Shown here: one piece after another, positions 16,147-24,505 of the stretch
How the letters are laid out: each line of letters begins with the position of its first letter
Position numbering within the stretch: position 1 is the stretch's first letter
NCBI RefSeq assembly: GCF_029688735.1
Contig: NZ_JARULD010000003.1
Coordinates: 124,001 to 188,000, forward strand
DNA from: Qipengyuania flavescens
GTDB lineage: Bacteria; Pseudomonadota; Alphaproteobacteria; Sphingomonadales; Sphingomonadaceae
DNA length: 64,000 nt
Direction of reading: 5' to 3'
Program-made: the position numbers and the translations under genes
The notes under the pieces: generated by a model
What the model saw: only the letters and a program-made list of their open reading frames with translations
Database searches by the model: none
Told to the model about the DNA's origin: nothing

Positions 16147-16875
16147 ATGCCGGCGATGAAGAAGGCCAAGCGTGCCCTTTCTCTTGCGCAAAGCATCGTG
16201 AGGGACATCGAGGCGGGTCGCCATAACCCGGGTGACAGGCTTCCGCGCGAGGATGAAATGCTCGCGCGTTACGAGGTTGCGCGCGCAACTTTGCGGGAGG
16301 CTTTGCGGTTCCTGGAATTGCAAGGGGTCATCCATCTCCAGCTCGGCCGTGGTGGAGGTCCCGTCGTAGCCCGTCCGCAGACCGGCGATTTTGCAAGCAG
16401 TTTGTCATTGATTCTGCATTTCATGGAAGCCGATTTGCGTGGTTTGCTTGAATTGCGCGAAGCAATTGCTCCCGATGTCGCAGGGTATGCAGCCCAGCGT
16501 GCAACTACCGCTGATCTCAGCGCGTTGGCAGGGTGTCTGGCGGAATTGAGGCATCATGAAGCCTCTGATCAATTCGAGGAACTTAATCGCAGATTTCACG
16601 ACTTGTTGGGTTGGGCGAGCGGCAATCCGCTGTTCGGTTTGCTGACCTCTGCGATGCATCTGTTGACCCGCGAGTTTTCCCATTCGCTGGGATATTCGGC
16701 ACAGGAACGGGCGGTGCAGATGAAGTTTCTGGTGCGGGTGCTCGAGGCAGTGCGGACTGGCGACAGCGCCGCGGCCCGTCAAGCAATGAGCCGGTTGGTG
16801 GCCGGCTCTGCCGTCTATCTTTCGGAGCGCAGTCCCGAGCTGGTCTCGCAGCGGGTGCGGTGGGGGCAGCTGTAG
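16147..16875 (+). CDS. GntR-family regulator, FadR/FCD subfamily
   Basis: 242 residues from the ATG at 16147 (16156 also possible). The N-terminal winged helix has LAQSIVRDIEAGRHNPGDRL then PREDEMLARYEVARATLREA and LRFLELQGVIHLQLGRGGG. The C-terminal FCD domain begins DLRGLLELREAIAPDVAGYA and has helices with ELNRRFHDLLGWASGN. FCD domains bind acyl-CoA-like or acidic ligands with a metal. It stands first before the rightward catabolic operon and divergent from the P450 operon, so it is the likely pathway-specific switch. Confidence 0.9.
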   Translation: MPAMKKAKRALSLAQSIVRDIEAGRHNPGDRLPREDEMLARYEVARATLREALRFLELQGVIHLQLGRGGGPVVARPQTGDFASSLSLILHFMEADLRGLLELREAIAPDVAGYAAQRATTADLSALAGCLAELRHHEASDQFEELNRRFHDLLGWASGNPLFGLLTSAMHLLTREFSHSLGYSAQERAVQMKFLVRVLEAVRTGDSAAARQAMSRLVAGSAVYLSERSPELVSQRVRWGQL

Positions 16876-16925
16876 AATTTTCAATAGTTTGAGTGTGCGT
16901 TTAGGCAAGTGGCTGGAGAGGAAGA

Positions 16926-18068
16926 ATGGCGTTGAAGAGCCGAATATGCGAAATGCTGGGGATCCGGTACCCGATCCTGCTTGCCGGGATGGGCGGAGCG
17001 AGCGTTCCGGCGCTGGCGGCTGCGGTTTCGAATGCCGGCGGGCTCGGGGTCCTGGGTGCCGCGGCGTGTTCGCCCGATCAGTTGCGTGACTGGATTCGCC
17101 AGACCCGGGAATTGACCGACAAACCTTTCGGTGTCGATACGCTGCTCCCCGCGTCGGTCAGGCGCGGCTCTGCCCCTCAAAGCGGTGCTGCACCCCAAAA
17201 TCCCATGGATCTGATGGGTGAATATCAGCAGTTCGCGCGCGACTTCATGGATCGTGAAGAGCTTCCGGAGGTCGATGCTGCCGCCGCCATGCGGGCGGCG
17301 GGCGCGCCTGAAATGGGCAAGGGCGGCCCGCAGTTGTTCTCGAAGGAATTCTTTGAGGCGCAGATGGAAGTGGTGATCGAGGAAAAGGTGCCGGTTTATG
17401 CTGCCGGCCTTGGCAATCCTGAACCCTGGATGGATCGGCTCCATGCCAATGGCACCAAGGTCATGGCGGTGATCGGCAAGGTCAAGCACGCCGAACAGGT
17501 CGTCGGGTCGGGCATCGACATGATCGTCGCGCAAGGGCACGATGGCGGAGGTCACAACTCGCCGATCGGGACTATTTCCTTGATTCCCCAGGTGGTCGAC
17601 GCCGTTGGCGATCGTGTTCCTGTCCTTGGGGCCGGCGGTATCTCGGATGGCCGGGGTGTTGCCGCTGCGATGATGCTGGGGGCAGAGGGCGCGTGGGTCG
17701 GCACGGCATTTCTCGCGACCGAGGAAGCGGGCATCGAGCGCTTCCAGAAAGAGGCGATCACCGAAAGCGGCGATACCGATACGGTCGTTAGTCGATCGCT
17801 TACCGGCAAACCGGCGCGCATGATCCGGAACAAATGGGCCGACGCCTGGGTGCAGGCCGGAAAGGAACCTCTGCCGATGCCCTATCAGTCGATGATCTCC
17901 GGCCCGGTCATGGCCTCCGGGATCAAGGCCGAGCGCAAGGATGTCATCCCCGGCTTCGCGGGGCAAGGCATCGGCCTGATCGATTCGATCCGGCCTGCCG
18001 CCGAAGTGATGCGCGACCTGGTCGATGGAGCCGAGAAGGCGTTGGCGTCCGCTGGTATCTACAAGTGA
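16926..18068 (+). CDS. NAD(P)H-dependent flavin oxidoreductase / nitronate monooxygenase family (IpdC-like)
   Basis: A 380-residue FMN TIM-barrel of the nitronate monooxygenase family. The start has the family signature GIRYPILLAGMGGASVPALA, followed by SNAGGLGVLGAA. The phosphate-binding region is IVAQGHDGGGHNSPIG then VLGAGGISDGRGVAAAMMLG and AEGAWVGTAFLATEEA. In steroid degraders, the IpdC member of this family is a CoA-ester reductase/dehydrogenase. Here it leads an operon of CoA-ester enzymes, so a role on a ring-derived CoA ester is more likely than nitronate detoxification. Confidence 0.82.
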   Translation: MALKSRICEMLGIRYPILLAGMGGASVPALAAAVSNAGGLGVLGAAACSPDQLRDWIRQTRELTDKPFGVDTLLPASVRRGSAPQSGAAPQNPMDLMGEYQQFARDFMDREELPEVDAAAAMRAAGAPEMGKGGPQLFSKEFFEAQMEVVIEEKVPVYAAGLGNPEPWMDRLHANGTKVMAVIGKVKHAEQVVGSGIDMIVAQGHDGGGHNSPIGTISLIPQVVDAVGDRVPVLGAGGISDGRGVAAAMMLGAEGAWVGTAFLATEEAGIERFQKEAITESGDTDTVVSRSLTGKPARMIRNKWADAWVQAGKEPLPMPYQSMISGPVMASGIKAERKDVIPGFAGQGIGLIDSIRPAAEVMRDLVDGAEKALASAGIYK

Positions 18069-18086
18069 AGCGCAGGAGGCAAGAAG

Positions 18087-18152
18087 ATGGCTTACGCCAA
18101 AGGTCATGAATTGCGCCGCCCCGTAGAGCCTCTCAGAGCGCTGGGGCAATGA
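18087..18152 (+). other. Short ORF, probably the displaced 5' end of the Coq4-like gene
   Basis: A 21-codon frame ([21 protein letters not shown]) follows a strong GGAGG ribosome site and ends in TGA at 18150-18152, overlapping the next ATG. Its tail PLRALG runs naturally into [10 protein letters not shown] of the Coq4-like protein, as in full-length Coq4-like proteins. One missing G in the GGGG run at about 18143-18146 would explain the break. It could also act as a leader ORF giving translational coupling. Confidence 0.55.
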
Positions 18153-18841
18153 GGCAGTTGATTGCCGACAAGGAGGATACGGCGCAGGTGTTCCGTATCG
18201 TCAAGGCATTGTCGGGCAATTCCTATTATCGGAATTTCAATCGCTTCATGAAGTCGAGCGATGGGCGGCGTATCGCTTCCGACCGGGCCGACCTACTTGA
18301 AACCTTGTGCGATCGCAAACGCCTTGCGACCTGTGCGTCTGGCACGCTTGGCCGAGCCTACCTCGATTTTGTTTACGGGGAGGGTCTGACAGCAGAAGGT
18401 CTGGCGGAAGCCAGCGAGGCCGGAGGTCTGGAGGACCTCGGCGACCCCGATGTTTCCCTCTATCGTCGGCGCCTTCGCGATTCGCATGACCTGTTTCATG
18501 TCGTCACCGGATACGGCAGGGACGCACTGGGCGAATTGTGCGTGCTGTCCTTCGGAAACGCGCAATTCTATAATCACGGGATCGCTTTCATCGTGGGCGT
18601 CGGCATTCCCAAGATGAAACTGGAAGCTGCCCAGTTGCCAGTGGCGCGCGCTGCATTTGAAGCGTGGCGCCGGGGCCGGGCTGCAGCCGATCTGACCACC
18701 TTCTACTGGGAAGAAAATCTCGATCGTCCGTTGGAGGATGTCCGCCGCGAGTTGCGACTGCGTCCGCCGGAGACCTATCAGAGGGTGCGCGCTCTTTCCG
18801 AACAGCTCGAACGCGATTACCAGGCGGTCAGGCAGGCATGA
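18149..18841 (+). CDS. Coq4-family protein
   Basis: 230 residues from the ATG at 18149, probably missing about 20 N-terminal residues because of the upstream frame break. [20 protein letters not shown] and the metal-site signature [17 protein letters not shown] (H-D-x-x-H...E) identify the Coq4 family. Coq4 organises the ubiquinone-synthesis complex and has been linked to oxidative decarboxylation of the quinone head-group precursor. Its place between a flavin oxidoreductase and a thiolase-like gene, with ATGA coupling downstream, points to a catabolic role not described for the family, though this is inference. Confidence 0.8.
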   Translation: MRQLIADKEDTAQVFRIVKALSGNSYYRNFNRFMKSSDGRRIASDRADLLETLCDRKRLATCASGTLGRAYLDFVYGEGLTAEGLAEASEAGGLEDLGDPDVSLYRRRLRDSHDLFHVVTGYGRDALGELCVLSFGNAQFYNHGIAFIVGVGIPKMKLEAAQLPVARAAFEAWRRGRAAADLTTFYWEENLDRPLEDVRRELRLRPPETYQRVRALSEQLERDYQAVRQA

Positions 18842-20010
18842 GCTTAAGCGACAAATCGGCCATCACCGGAGTGGGCGAAACCGCTTTCGTGAAAGGCACC
18901 GAGAAAACCGCGGTCGACATGATGCTGGAAGCATCGCGCAAAGCCATAGCAGATGCAGGGCTGAAGCCGTCGGATATCGACGGCATGGTTCCTCCGCCGA
19001 TCTACACCACCTCGGAAGAGATGGCGGCTAACCTCGGTATCGAAGTTCTGCGCTATGCCTCTACGGTCCACATGGGCGGGGCGAGCCCTACCACGGCACT
19101 CCAGAACGCCGCGATGGCAATTGCCAGCGGCTTATGCGACCATGTGCTGGTGACGCTCGGGTGGAACGGTTATTCCGCCTTGCGGCCCAAGCCTGGCGCA
19201 CCGCCGACGCGGCCGATGAACATGAACACCCTGACGAATACGATCCAAGGCTATTACATTCCGTATGGCGTGTTCCTGCCGGTGCAGATGTATGCCTGGC
19301 TCGCCACCCGGCACTCCCGAATTTACGATATCGGCCCGGAAGCGATGGCGGCCGTTGCACTGGCGTGCCGTCGCCATGCGCAGATGAATCCGCAGGCCTT
19401 CACTTATGGCCGGGAACTGGATGCCGAAACCTACCATTCCGCGCGCTGGATATCCGAACCCTTTCGCCTCTACGATTGCTGTCTGGAGACTGACGGGGCA
19501 TGCGCAGTCGTGGTTTCGCGAATAGACCGCGCCAGGGACATGCCGCATGTTCCCGTGAGCATCGCCGGTGCGGCTGAAGGGCATCCTTACCCCGCCGACG
19601 ATATCCCTTCGCGTCCCGACCCCTTCAAGATCGGCCTGAGCTACGCCGCGCCGCGCGCGTTCGAAATGGCGGGGGTCGATCGCGAAGACATGGATTTTCT
19701 GCAGATCTACGACTGCTTCACCTACGTGGTTCTCCTTCAGCTGGAGGCCCTGGGCTATTGCGAACCAGGTGGACAGGCAGAGTTCGTCGCGAATGGCCAG
19801 ATCGAGCTGGGCGGGCGCTATCCCGTCAACACCCATGGCGGCCTGCTGAGCGAGGCCCATGTTTGGGGACTGAACCATGTCGTCGAGGCGGTGCGTCAGT
19901 TGCGCCACGATTGTGGGGAGCGGCAGGTCGAAGGCGCCCAGACCGGCCTGGTGACCGGCTGGGGCGATCTGGGTGACGGCAGTATAGCGATTTTGAGGAG
20001 GTTTGCGTGA
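18838..20010 (+). CDS. Thiolase-fold protein of the SCP-x/Ltp2 type, probable retro-aldolase
   Basis: 390 residues of the thiolase superfamily. [20 protein letters not shown] opens the fold. The region that carries the nucleophilic Cys in true thiolases reads [15 protein letters not shown] (78-92) with no Cys. IYDCFTY (290-296) and [11 protein letters not shown] (331-341) match the lipid-transfer-protein/Ltp2 subgroup, where Tyr residues serve retro-aldol cleavage. The next gene encodes a DUF35 Zn-ribbon protein, the known partner type of Ltp2. It probably cleaves a hydroxyacyl-CoA side chain to a ketone plus a short acyl-CoA. The ATG overlaps the Coq4 stop. Confidence 0.83.
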   Translation: MSLSDKSAITGVGETAFVKGTEKTAVDMMLEASRKAIADAGLKPSDIDGMVPPPIYTTSEEMAANLGIEVLRYASTVHMGGASPTTALQNAAMAIASGLCDHVLVTLGWNGYSALRPKPGAPPTRPMNMNTLTNTIQGYYIPYGVFLPVQMYAWLATRHSRIYDIGPEAMAAVALACRRHAQMNPQAFTYGRELDAETYHSARWISEPFRLYDCCLETDGACAVVVSRIDRARDMPHVPVSIAGAAEGHPYPADDIPSRPDPFKIGLSYAAPRAFEMAGVDREDMDFLQIYDCFTYVVLLQLEALGYCEPGGQAEFVANGQIELGGRYPVNTHGGLLSEAHVWGLNHVVEAVRQLRHDCGERQVEGAQTGLVTGWGDLGDGSIAILRRFA

Positions 20011-20483
20011 GCGACGAGAAAGATCTGCCGCCCAAGATGCGCCCCTCGGCGCAGGCCGCACCAGCCAAGCCAAAGCCGCGCCCGCAGGATCCGGTGGAGC
20101 AGGAATTCTGGAACCGGTGTCAGGACGGCAACCTTTACTTCCAGCAGTGCGAAGGATGCGGCAGTTTTCGGCATTTGCCGCGCTATATGTGCGCCCGATG
20201 CGGTTCTCCTGAATGGTCGTGGGAGCGTAGCACCGGCAATGGCACGCTGTTTTCCTGGACGGTGACCCATCAGGCACTGCATCCCGCCTTCGCCGGCGAG
20301 ATTCCCTTCATCGCTGCGGTGGTGGAACTGGAGGAGGGAGTGCGCATGGCAACCCGGCTGGTCGATTGCGCGCTCGACGAGCTTGAGCTCGATCTGCCGG
20401 TCACGCTGGATTTCGAGCCGATCTCCGAAGATTTTCGCCTGCCAGTATTCCGACCCGTCGCGATCGCGCGCGCAGAAGGATAG
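20007..20483 (+). CDS. Zn-ribbon OB-fold protein (DUF35), partner of the thiolase-like protein
   Basis: 158 residues. A Pro/Lys-rich N-terminus is followed by the helix [20 protein letters not shown] and a rubredoxin-like zinc ribbon with Cys48, Cys51, Cys62 and Cys65 (CEGC...CARC). The OB fold follows ([20 protein letters not shown], then [14 protein letters not shown]). DUF35 proteins bind CoA esters and form complexes with Ltp2-like aldolases or act as hydratase partners (ChsH2). GTG start overlapping the previous stop (GTGA) gives coupled synthesis. Confidence 0.88.
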   Translation: MSDEKDLPPKMRPSAQAAPAKPKPRPQDPVEQEFWNRCQDGNLYFQQCEGCGSFRHLPRYMCARCGSPEWSWERSTGNGTLFSWTVTHQALHPAFAGEIPFIAAVVELEEGVRMATRLVDCALDELELDLPVTLDFEPISEDFRLPVFRPVAIARAEG

Positions 20484-20489
20484 ACCAAG

Positions 20490-21740
20490 ATGGATCTCGA
20501 CTACGGACCCCAGTATGACGCGTTTCGCGAGGAAGTGCGCCAGTTCCTGCAAACCCACGGTCACCGCGCACCCGATGGCCAAGGCCGTGCCGCGCGCCCT
20601 TCCCCCGAAGCCGTCGAATGGCAAAAGCTGTTGATCCTGCATGGTTACACGGCGCGTACGATTCCCAAGGAATACGGCGGATACGGAGCCGAGCCGGACA
20701 TCCTGAAATCGCGGATCATTGCCGAGGAATTTTCGCGCGCTGGCATCCCCGCAGGCCTTGCGAACCAGGGCATTTCCATGCTCGTTCCCACGCTGCTGGA
20801 ACTCGGAACCGAAGCCCAGAAACGGCAATGGATCGAGCCGACCCTAAATGGCGAGATAGTCTGGTGTCAGGGATATTCGGAACCTGGAGCGGGATCGGAC
20901 CTCGCCGCGCTCAAGACCAGCGCCCGCGTCGAAAATGGCGACTTTGTCATCAACGGACAGAAGATCTGGACCAGCACGGCCAAGCAGGCGGACATGATCT
21001 TTTGCCTTGTTCGGACCGAACCGGACGCGCCCAAGCACGGCGGCATCTCCTACTTGATCTTCTCGATGGACACACCAGGGATCGAGGTCCGACCACTCAA
21101 GACCATGACCGGTCATGCCGAGTTCAATGAAACGTTCTTTACCGACGTGCGGGTTCCCCTGGATCAGATCGTCGGGCAGCGCGGGCAGGGGTGGTACGTG
21201 GCCAATGCCACACTGGGCCATGAACGTGGCATGCTGGGCGACCCCGATGCACTGGAAAACCGGCTCCAGGCGCTGGTCAGGCTGATGCAAAAAGAACGCA
21301 TCGGCCAGGGTTGCGCAATGGACAACGCCGTTCTGCGTGACCGGCTGGTTGCATTGCAAGCCGAAGTCGCGGCGATGAAATTCAACGGCATGCGCATCCT
21401 GTCGAACAGCCTTAGGGGGGATGCCGGCGGCATGGCGAAACTTGTCGTGAAGCTGCAGAGCTGTGAGCTCGCCCATCAGATTTCCGCGCTCGCGATCGAC
21501 GCAATGGGCGAGATGGGCATACTCTATCACGGAAGCGAGCGCGAGCGCGAAGACGGTGCCTGGCAGTGGAACTACATGTTCCAGCTTGGTCTGATCATCG
21601 GTGGAGGCACCGCCCAGATCCAGAAGAACATCATCGCCGAACGCGGGCTGGAAATGCCGCGCGAACCCAAGTTCGCAACGCCTCCCGCCGTCGAACAGGC
21701 GACGGCCGTTGCAAGCGGGCAGAATAAGGGAGCCGCCTGA
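20490..21740 (+). CDS. Acyl-CoA dehydrogenase, large subunit of second pair
   Basis: 416 residues. ARTIPKEYGGYGAEPDILKS, WCQGYSEPGAGSDLAALKTS, INGQKIWTSTAKQADMIFCL and LIIGGGTAQIQKNIIAERGL are the family's N-terminal, flavin-binding and C-terminal interface motifs. The T-A-Q-I-Q-K-N-I-I-A-E-R ending matches large subunits of heteromeric steroid-type dehydrogenases. The C-terminal 30 residues are a loose Ala/Pro-rich tail. The next gene overlaps it by one base and encodes the divergent partner. Confidence 0.92.
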   Translation: MDLDYGPQYDAFREEVRQFLQTHGHRAPDGQGRAARPSPEAVEWQKLLILHGYTARTIPKEYGGYGAEPDILKSRIIAEEFSRAGIPAGLANQGISMLVPTLLELGTEAQKRQWIEPTLNGEIVWCQGYSEPGAGSDLAALKTSARVENGDFVINGQKIWTSTAKQADMIFCLVRTEPDAPKHGGISYLIFSMDTPGIEVRPLKTMTGHAEFNETFFTDVRVPLDQIVGQRGQGWYVANATLGHERGMLGDPDALENRLQALVRLMQKERIGQGCAMDNAVLRDRLVALQAEVAAMKFNGMRILSNSLRGDAGGMAKLVVKLQSCELAHQISALAIDAMGEMGILYHGSEREREDGAWQWNYMFQLGLIIGGGTAQIQKNIIAERGLEMPREPKFATPPAVEQATAVASGQNKGAA

Positions 21741-22831
21741 TGGATTTCGGACTTTCGCAAGACCAAGAGATGCTCTGCGACGCGATCAGCCGCACTCTTG
21801 CTGATACTTGTCCGCTCGATCATGTGCGCGAATGCGCGGAGGGCTCGGTTCCCTTCAGCGACAACGTGCGTTCGGCGCTGGGCGAAATCGGCATTTGGGG
21901 AATGATGGTTCCCGAGCAACATGACGGGCTCGGGATGACAATGCTCGATGCCGCCGCTGTGGCCGAGCAGCTCGGCTATGCCGTCGCGCCGGTGCCTTTT
22001 ATCGGTGCCCATGTACTGGCACCCCTTGCGCTGGCACAGGGCGGTAGCGAGGAGTTGAAGGCGCACTGGCTGCCGAGGATAGCGAAGGGCGAGGCGCAAA
22101 TCGCCGTCGCGATCGCGGAAACGGTGGAGATCCGGGACCGGGCAGGCGTGGACTTCGACGGCGCAAAGCTCGACGGAACGGCTTTGTTCGCGCTCGACTT
22201 CCTGGAAGCCGACGCGTTTCTGGTAGCCGATACCGCCGGTCGTATGCACTTCGTAGCTGGCGATGCTGCGGGTCTGGAGAAGGTTGCTCTCAAAACGATC
22301 GACCGCACCCGGAGCGTAGGGGAGCTGCGGTTTTCTGGCGTAGCGGGCGAGGCTCTCGCGGACGATGGTGGGGCCACAGTCAGGCGCCTGCGGGACGCCG
22401 GCCGGGTGCTCCTGGCCGCCGATAGCCTCGGTGCGGGCCAGGCTATGATCGAAAAAGCGGTCGACTATGCCGGGCAGCGCGAACAGTTCGGACGAGTGAT
22501 CGGCAGCTTCCAGGCGGTCAAGCATATGTGCGCGGAAATGGCTGCCCGCCATGAACCATGCCGTTCGCTGGTCTGGTATGCCGCCCATGCGTTCGATGCG
22601 ACGCCCGACGAGGCTTCGCTGGTGGCATGCCATGCCAAATCACATACGGGCGAAGTCCACCGTTTTGTCGCCCGAACCTCAACCGAGGTGCATGGGGGGA
22701 TGGGTTTTACCGATCTCCTAGGTCTGCATTTCTGGTTCAAGCGAATCGGTTTCGACCGCCAGGTTCTGGGAAGTCCCGAAGCGGTCCGGGCCGAAGCAGC
22801 GGCCTTGCAGGGGTGGACGCAGGTCGCATGA
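21740..22831 (+). CDS. Acyl-CoA dehydrogenase, small subunit of second pair
   Basis: 363 residues. MDFGLSQDQEMLCDAISRTL and MMVPEQHDGLGMTMLDAAAV mark the N-terminal domain. The middle domain is short and divergent; TSTEVHGGMGFTDLLGLHFW is the C-terminal flavin motif. Size and divergence match the small partner at 11959-13029, so the island has two parallel heteromeric dehydrogenases, perhaps acting on successive side-chain lengths or stereoisomers. Confidence 0.9.
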   Translation: MDFGLSQDQEMLCDAISRTLADTCPLDHVRECAEGSVPFSDNVRSALGEIGIWGMMVPEQHDGLGMTMLDAAAVAEQLGYAVAPVPFIGAHVLAPLALAQGGSEELKAHWLPRIAKGEAQIAVAIAETVEIRDRAGVDFDGAKLDGTALFALDFLEADAFLVADTAGRMHFVAGDAAGLEKVALKTIDRTRSVGELRFSGVAGEALADDGGATVRRLRDAGRVLLAADSLGAGQAMIEKAVDYAGQREQFGRVIGSFQAVKHMCAEMAARHEPCRSLVWYAAHAFDATPDEASLVACHAKSHTGEVHRFVARTSTEVHGGMGFTDLLGLHFWFKRIGFDRQVLGSPEAVRAEAAALQGWTQVA

Positions 22832-22894
22832 GACGATGAATTAGGCGCACGCTACCGACAAAATCGTGGCCACCAAGGAGAGAGGAATTAATAC

Positions 22895-24505
22895 GTGATC
22901 GACTGGAACCTTGGCGACATCCTTGATGCAATCGAACCTGCGGTCCCGGAAGATGCTCCGGCGCTGATTCACGGCGACCGGATCATTAGCTGGCCCGAAA
23001 TGTCGAAGCGTTCGAACAATTTGGCGCGCAATCTGCGCGCGCAAGGTGCAGGCGACGGGGCGAAGATAGCCTTCTACATGCGCAACCGTTCCGAATACGG
23101 GGAATTGATGGCCGCGTGCTTCAAGGGCCGCCTCACGCACGTGAACATCAATTATCGTTACCGTCCCGAGGAGGTTTTCTACATCTTCGACGATTCCGAT
23201 AGCGAGGTAATTGTTTACAGTTCCGAGTTCCGCGACTGCATTCTTGAACTGAAGGAACGGTTGACCAAGGTTCATACATTTGTAGAAATCGGCGATGCTT
23301 CGCAGATCGCTTCCTTCGCGCTTCCTTACGAAAAACTTGTAGAAGGTAACGGCGCGCCTCTCGATATCGAGCGTTCTCCCGATGACCTGCTGTTCATATA
23401 TACAGGCGGTACCACCGGCATGCCCAAGGGCGTGATGTGGCGACACGATGATATGCGCAAGGCTCAGCTCGACGCGCAAAAGCTGCTGGGTCCGGTTCCC
23501 CAGACCATGGAGGAAATGGTGGCCCTGGTGAAGCAGGGCGAGCTTGCGCGCATCACTTTGCCGGCGTGCCCGCTGATGCATGGAACCGGGTTCATTACTG
23601 CTATCGGCACGCTCATGTCGGGCGGGGCCATCGTCACGCTGTCCGATCCATCCTTCGACGCGGAAGAATTGTGGGATGCGGTGGACCAGCACAAGGTGCA
23701 GAGCATCGCCATTGTCGGTGACGCTTTTGCCAAACCCATGCTGCAGGCGCTGGACGCCCACCCGAAGCGCTGGGACACGAGCAGCCTGATTTCGATCATC
23801 TCGTCCGGCGTCATGTGGAGTAAACAGGTAAAGGCGGGCCTGTGCAAACATATCCCCCAGGTCATCCTCATGGACAGTTTTGGCGCTTCGGAAGGGCTGG
23901 GCTACGGCTTGTCGGTGACGACCGCACAGGGCGGCACCAACACCGCGAAATTCGGGATCGGGGAATTTTGCGACGTATTCGACGAGAACGACCGGAAGGT
24001 CGAGGCGGGGAGCGGCGTGCCCGGCTTTATTGCCCGCAAGGGCGCAATCCCCACAGGATACTACAAGGACCCGGAAAAGTCGGCCAAGACTTTCAGGACG
24101 ATCGATGGCGTGCGTTACTCCATCCCGGGCGACTGGTGCCGGGTGGAATCCGATGGAAGCCTGACCTTGCTGGGCCGCGGCAGCGTCTGCATCAACACCG
24201 CAGGTGAAAAGGTTTACCCCGAGGAGGTGGAGGAAGTGCTCAAAACCCATCCCGCCATTGCCGACGCGCTTGTCGTCGGGGTGCCTGACGAAAAATGGGG
24301 CGAAGCGGTGACCGCTGTGGTGCATTTGACCCAGGATGCGGACTTCGACGCGCAAGCGATCAAGGATCACGTGCGCCAGCAACTGGCAGGTTACAAAACG
24401 CCCAAGGCGATTTGCCCAACGCAAACCGCCTTGCGCGCGTCAAACGGCAAGGCGGATTATACTACGGCTAAAGACATCGCGAAAGCGGGTGCCGGGGCCT
24501 CGTGA
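22895..24505 (+). CDS. Acyl-CoA synthetase (AMP-forming, FadD type)
   Basis: 536 residues from a GTG with AAGGAGAGAGG upstream. The AMP-binding signature is IYTGGTTGMPKGV (168-180), the adenine-binding region is MDSFGASEGLGYG, and the hinge/C-domain has LGRGSVCINTAGEKVYPEEV. The catalytic Lys is in RASNGKADY. It closely resembles the FadD19-type ligases that activate sterol side-chain or cyclic acids. It would form the CoA ester used by both acyl-CoA dehydrogenase pairs. Confidence 0.92.
   Translation: MIDWNLGDILDAIEPAVPEDAPALIHGDRIISWPEMSKRSNNLARNLRAQGAGDGAKIAFYMRNRSEYGELMAACFKGRLTHVNINYRYRPEEVFYIFDDSDSEVIVYSSEFRDCILELKERLTKVHTFVEIGDASQIASFALPYEKLVEGNGAPLDIERSPDDLLFIYTGGTTGMPKGVMWRHDDMRKAQLDAQKLLGPVPQTMEEMVALVKQGELARITLPACPLMHGTGFITAIGTLMSGGAIVTLSDPSFDAEELWDAVDQHKVQSIAIVGDAFAKPMLQALDAHPKRWDTSSLISIISSGVMWSKQVKAGLCKHIPQVILMDSFGASEGLGYGLSVTTAQGGTNTAKFGIGEFCDVFDENDRKVEAGSGVPGFIARKGAIPTGYYKDPEKSAKTFRTIDGVRYSIPGDWCRVESDGSLTLLGRGSVCINTAGEKVYPEEVEEVLKTHPAIADALVVGVPDEKWGEAVTAVVHLTQDADFDAQAIKDHVRQQLAGYKTPKAICPTQTALRASNGKADYTTAKDIAKAGAGAS

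Noticed and set aside
22841-24424. 527-codon minus-strand ORF over the acyl-CoA synthetase gene
   Set aside because: Shadow of an intact FadD gene with all motifs.
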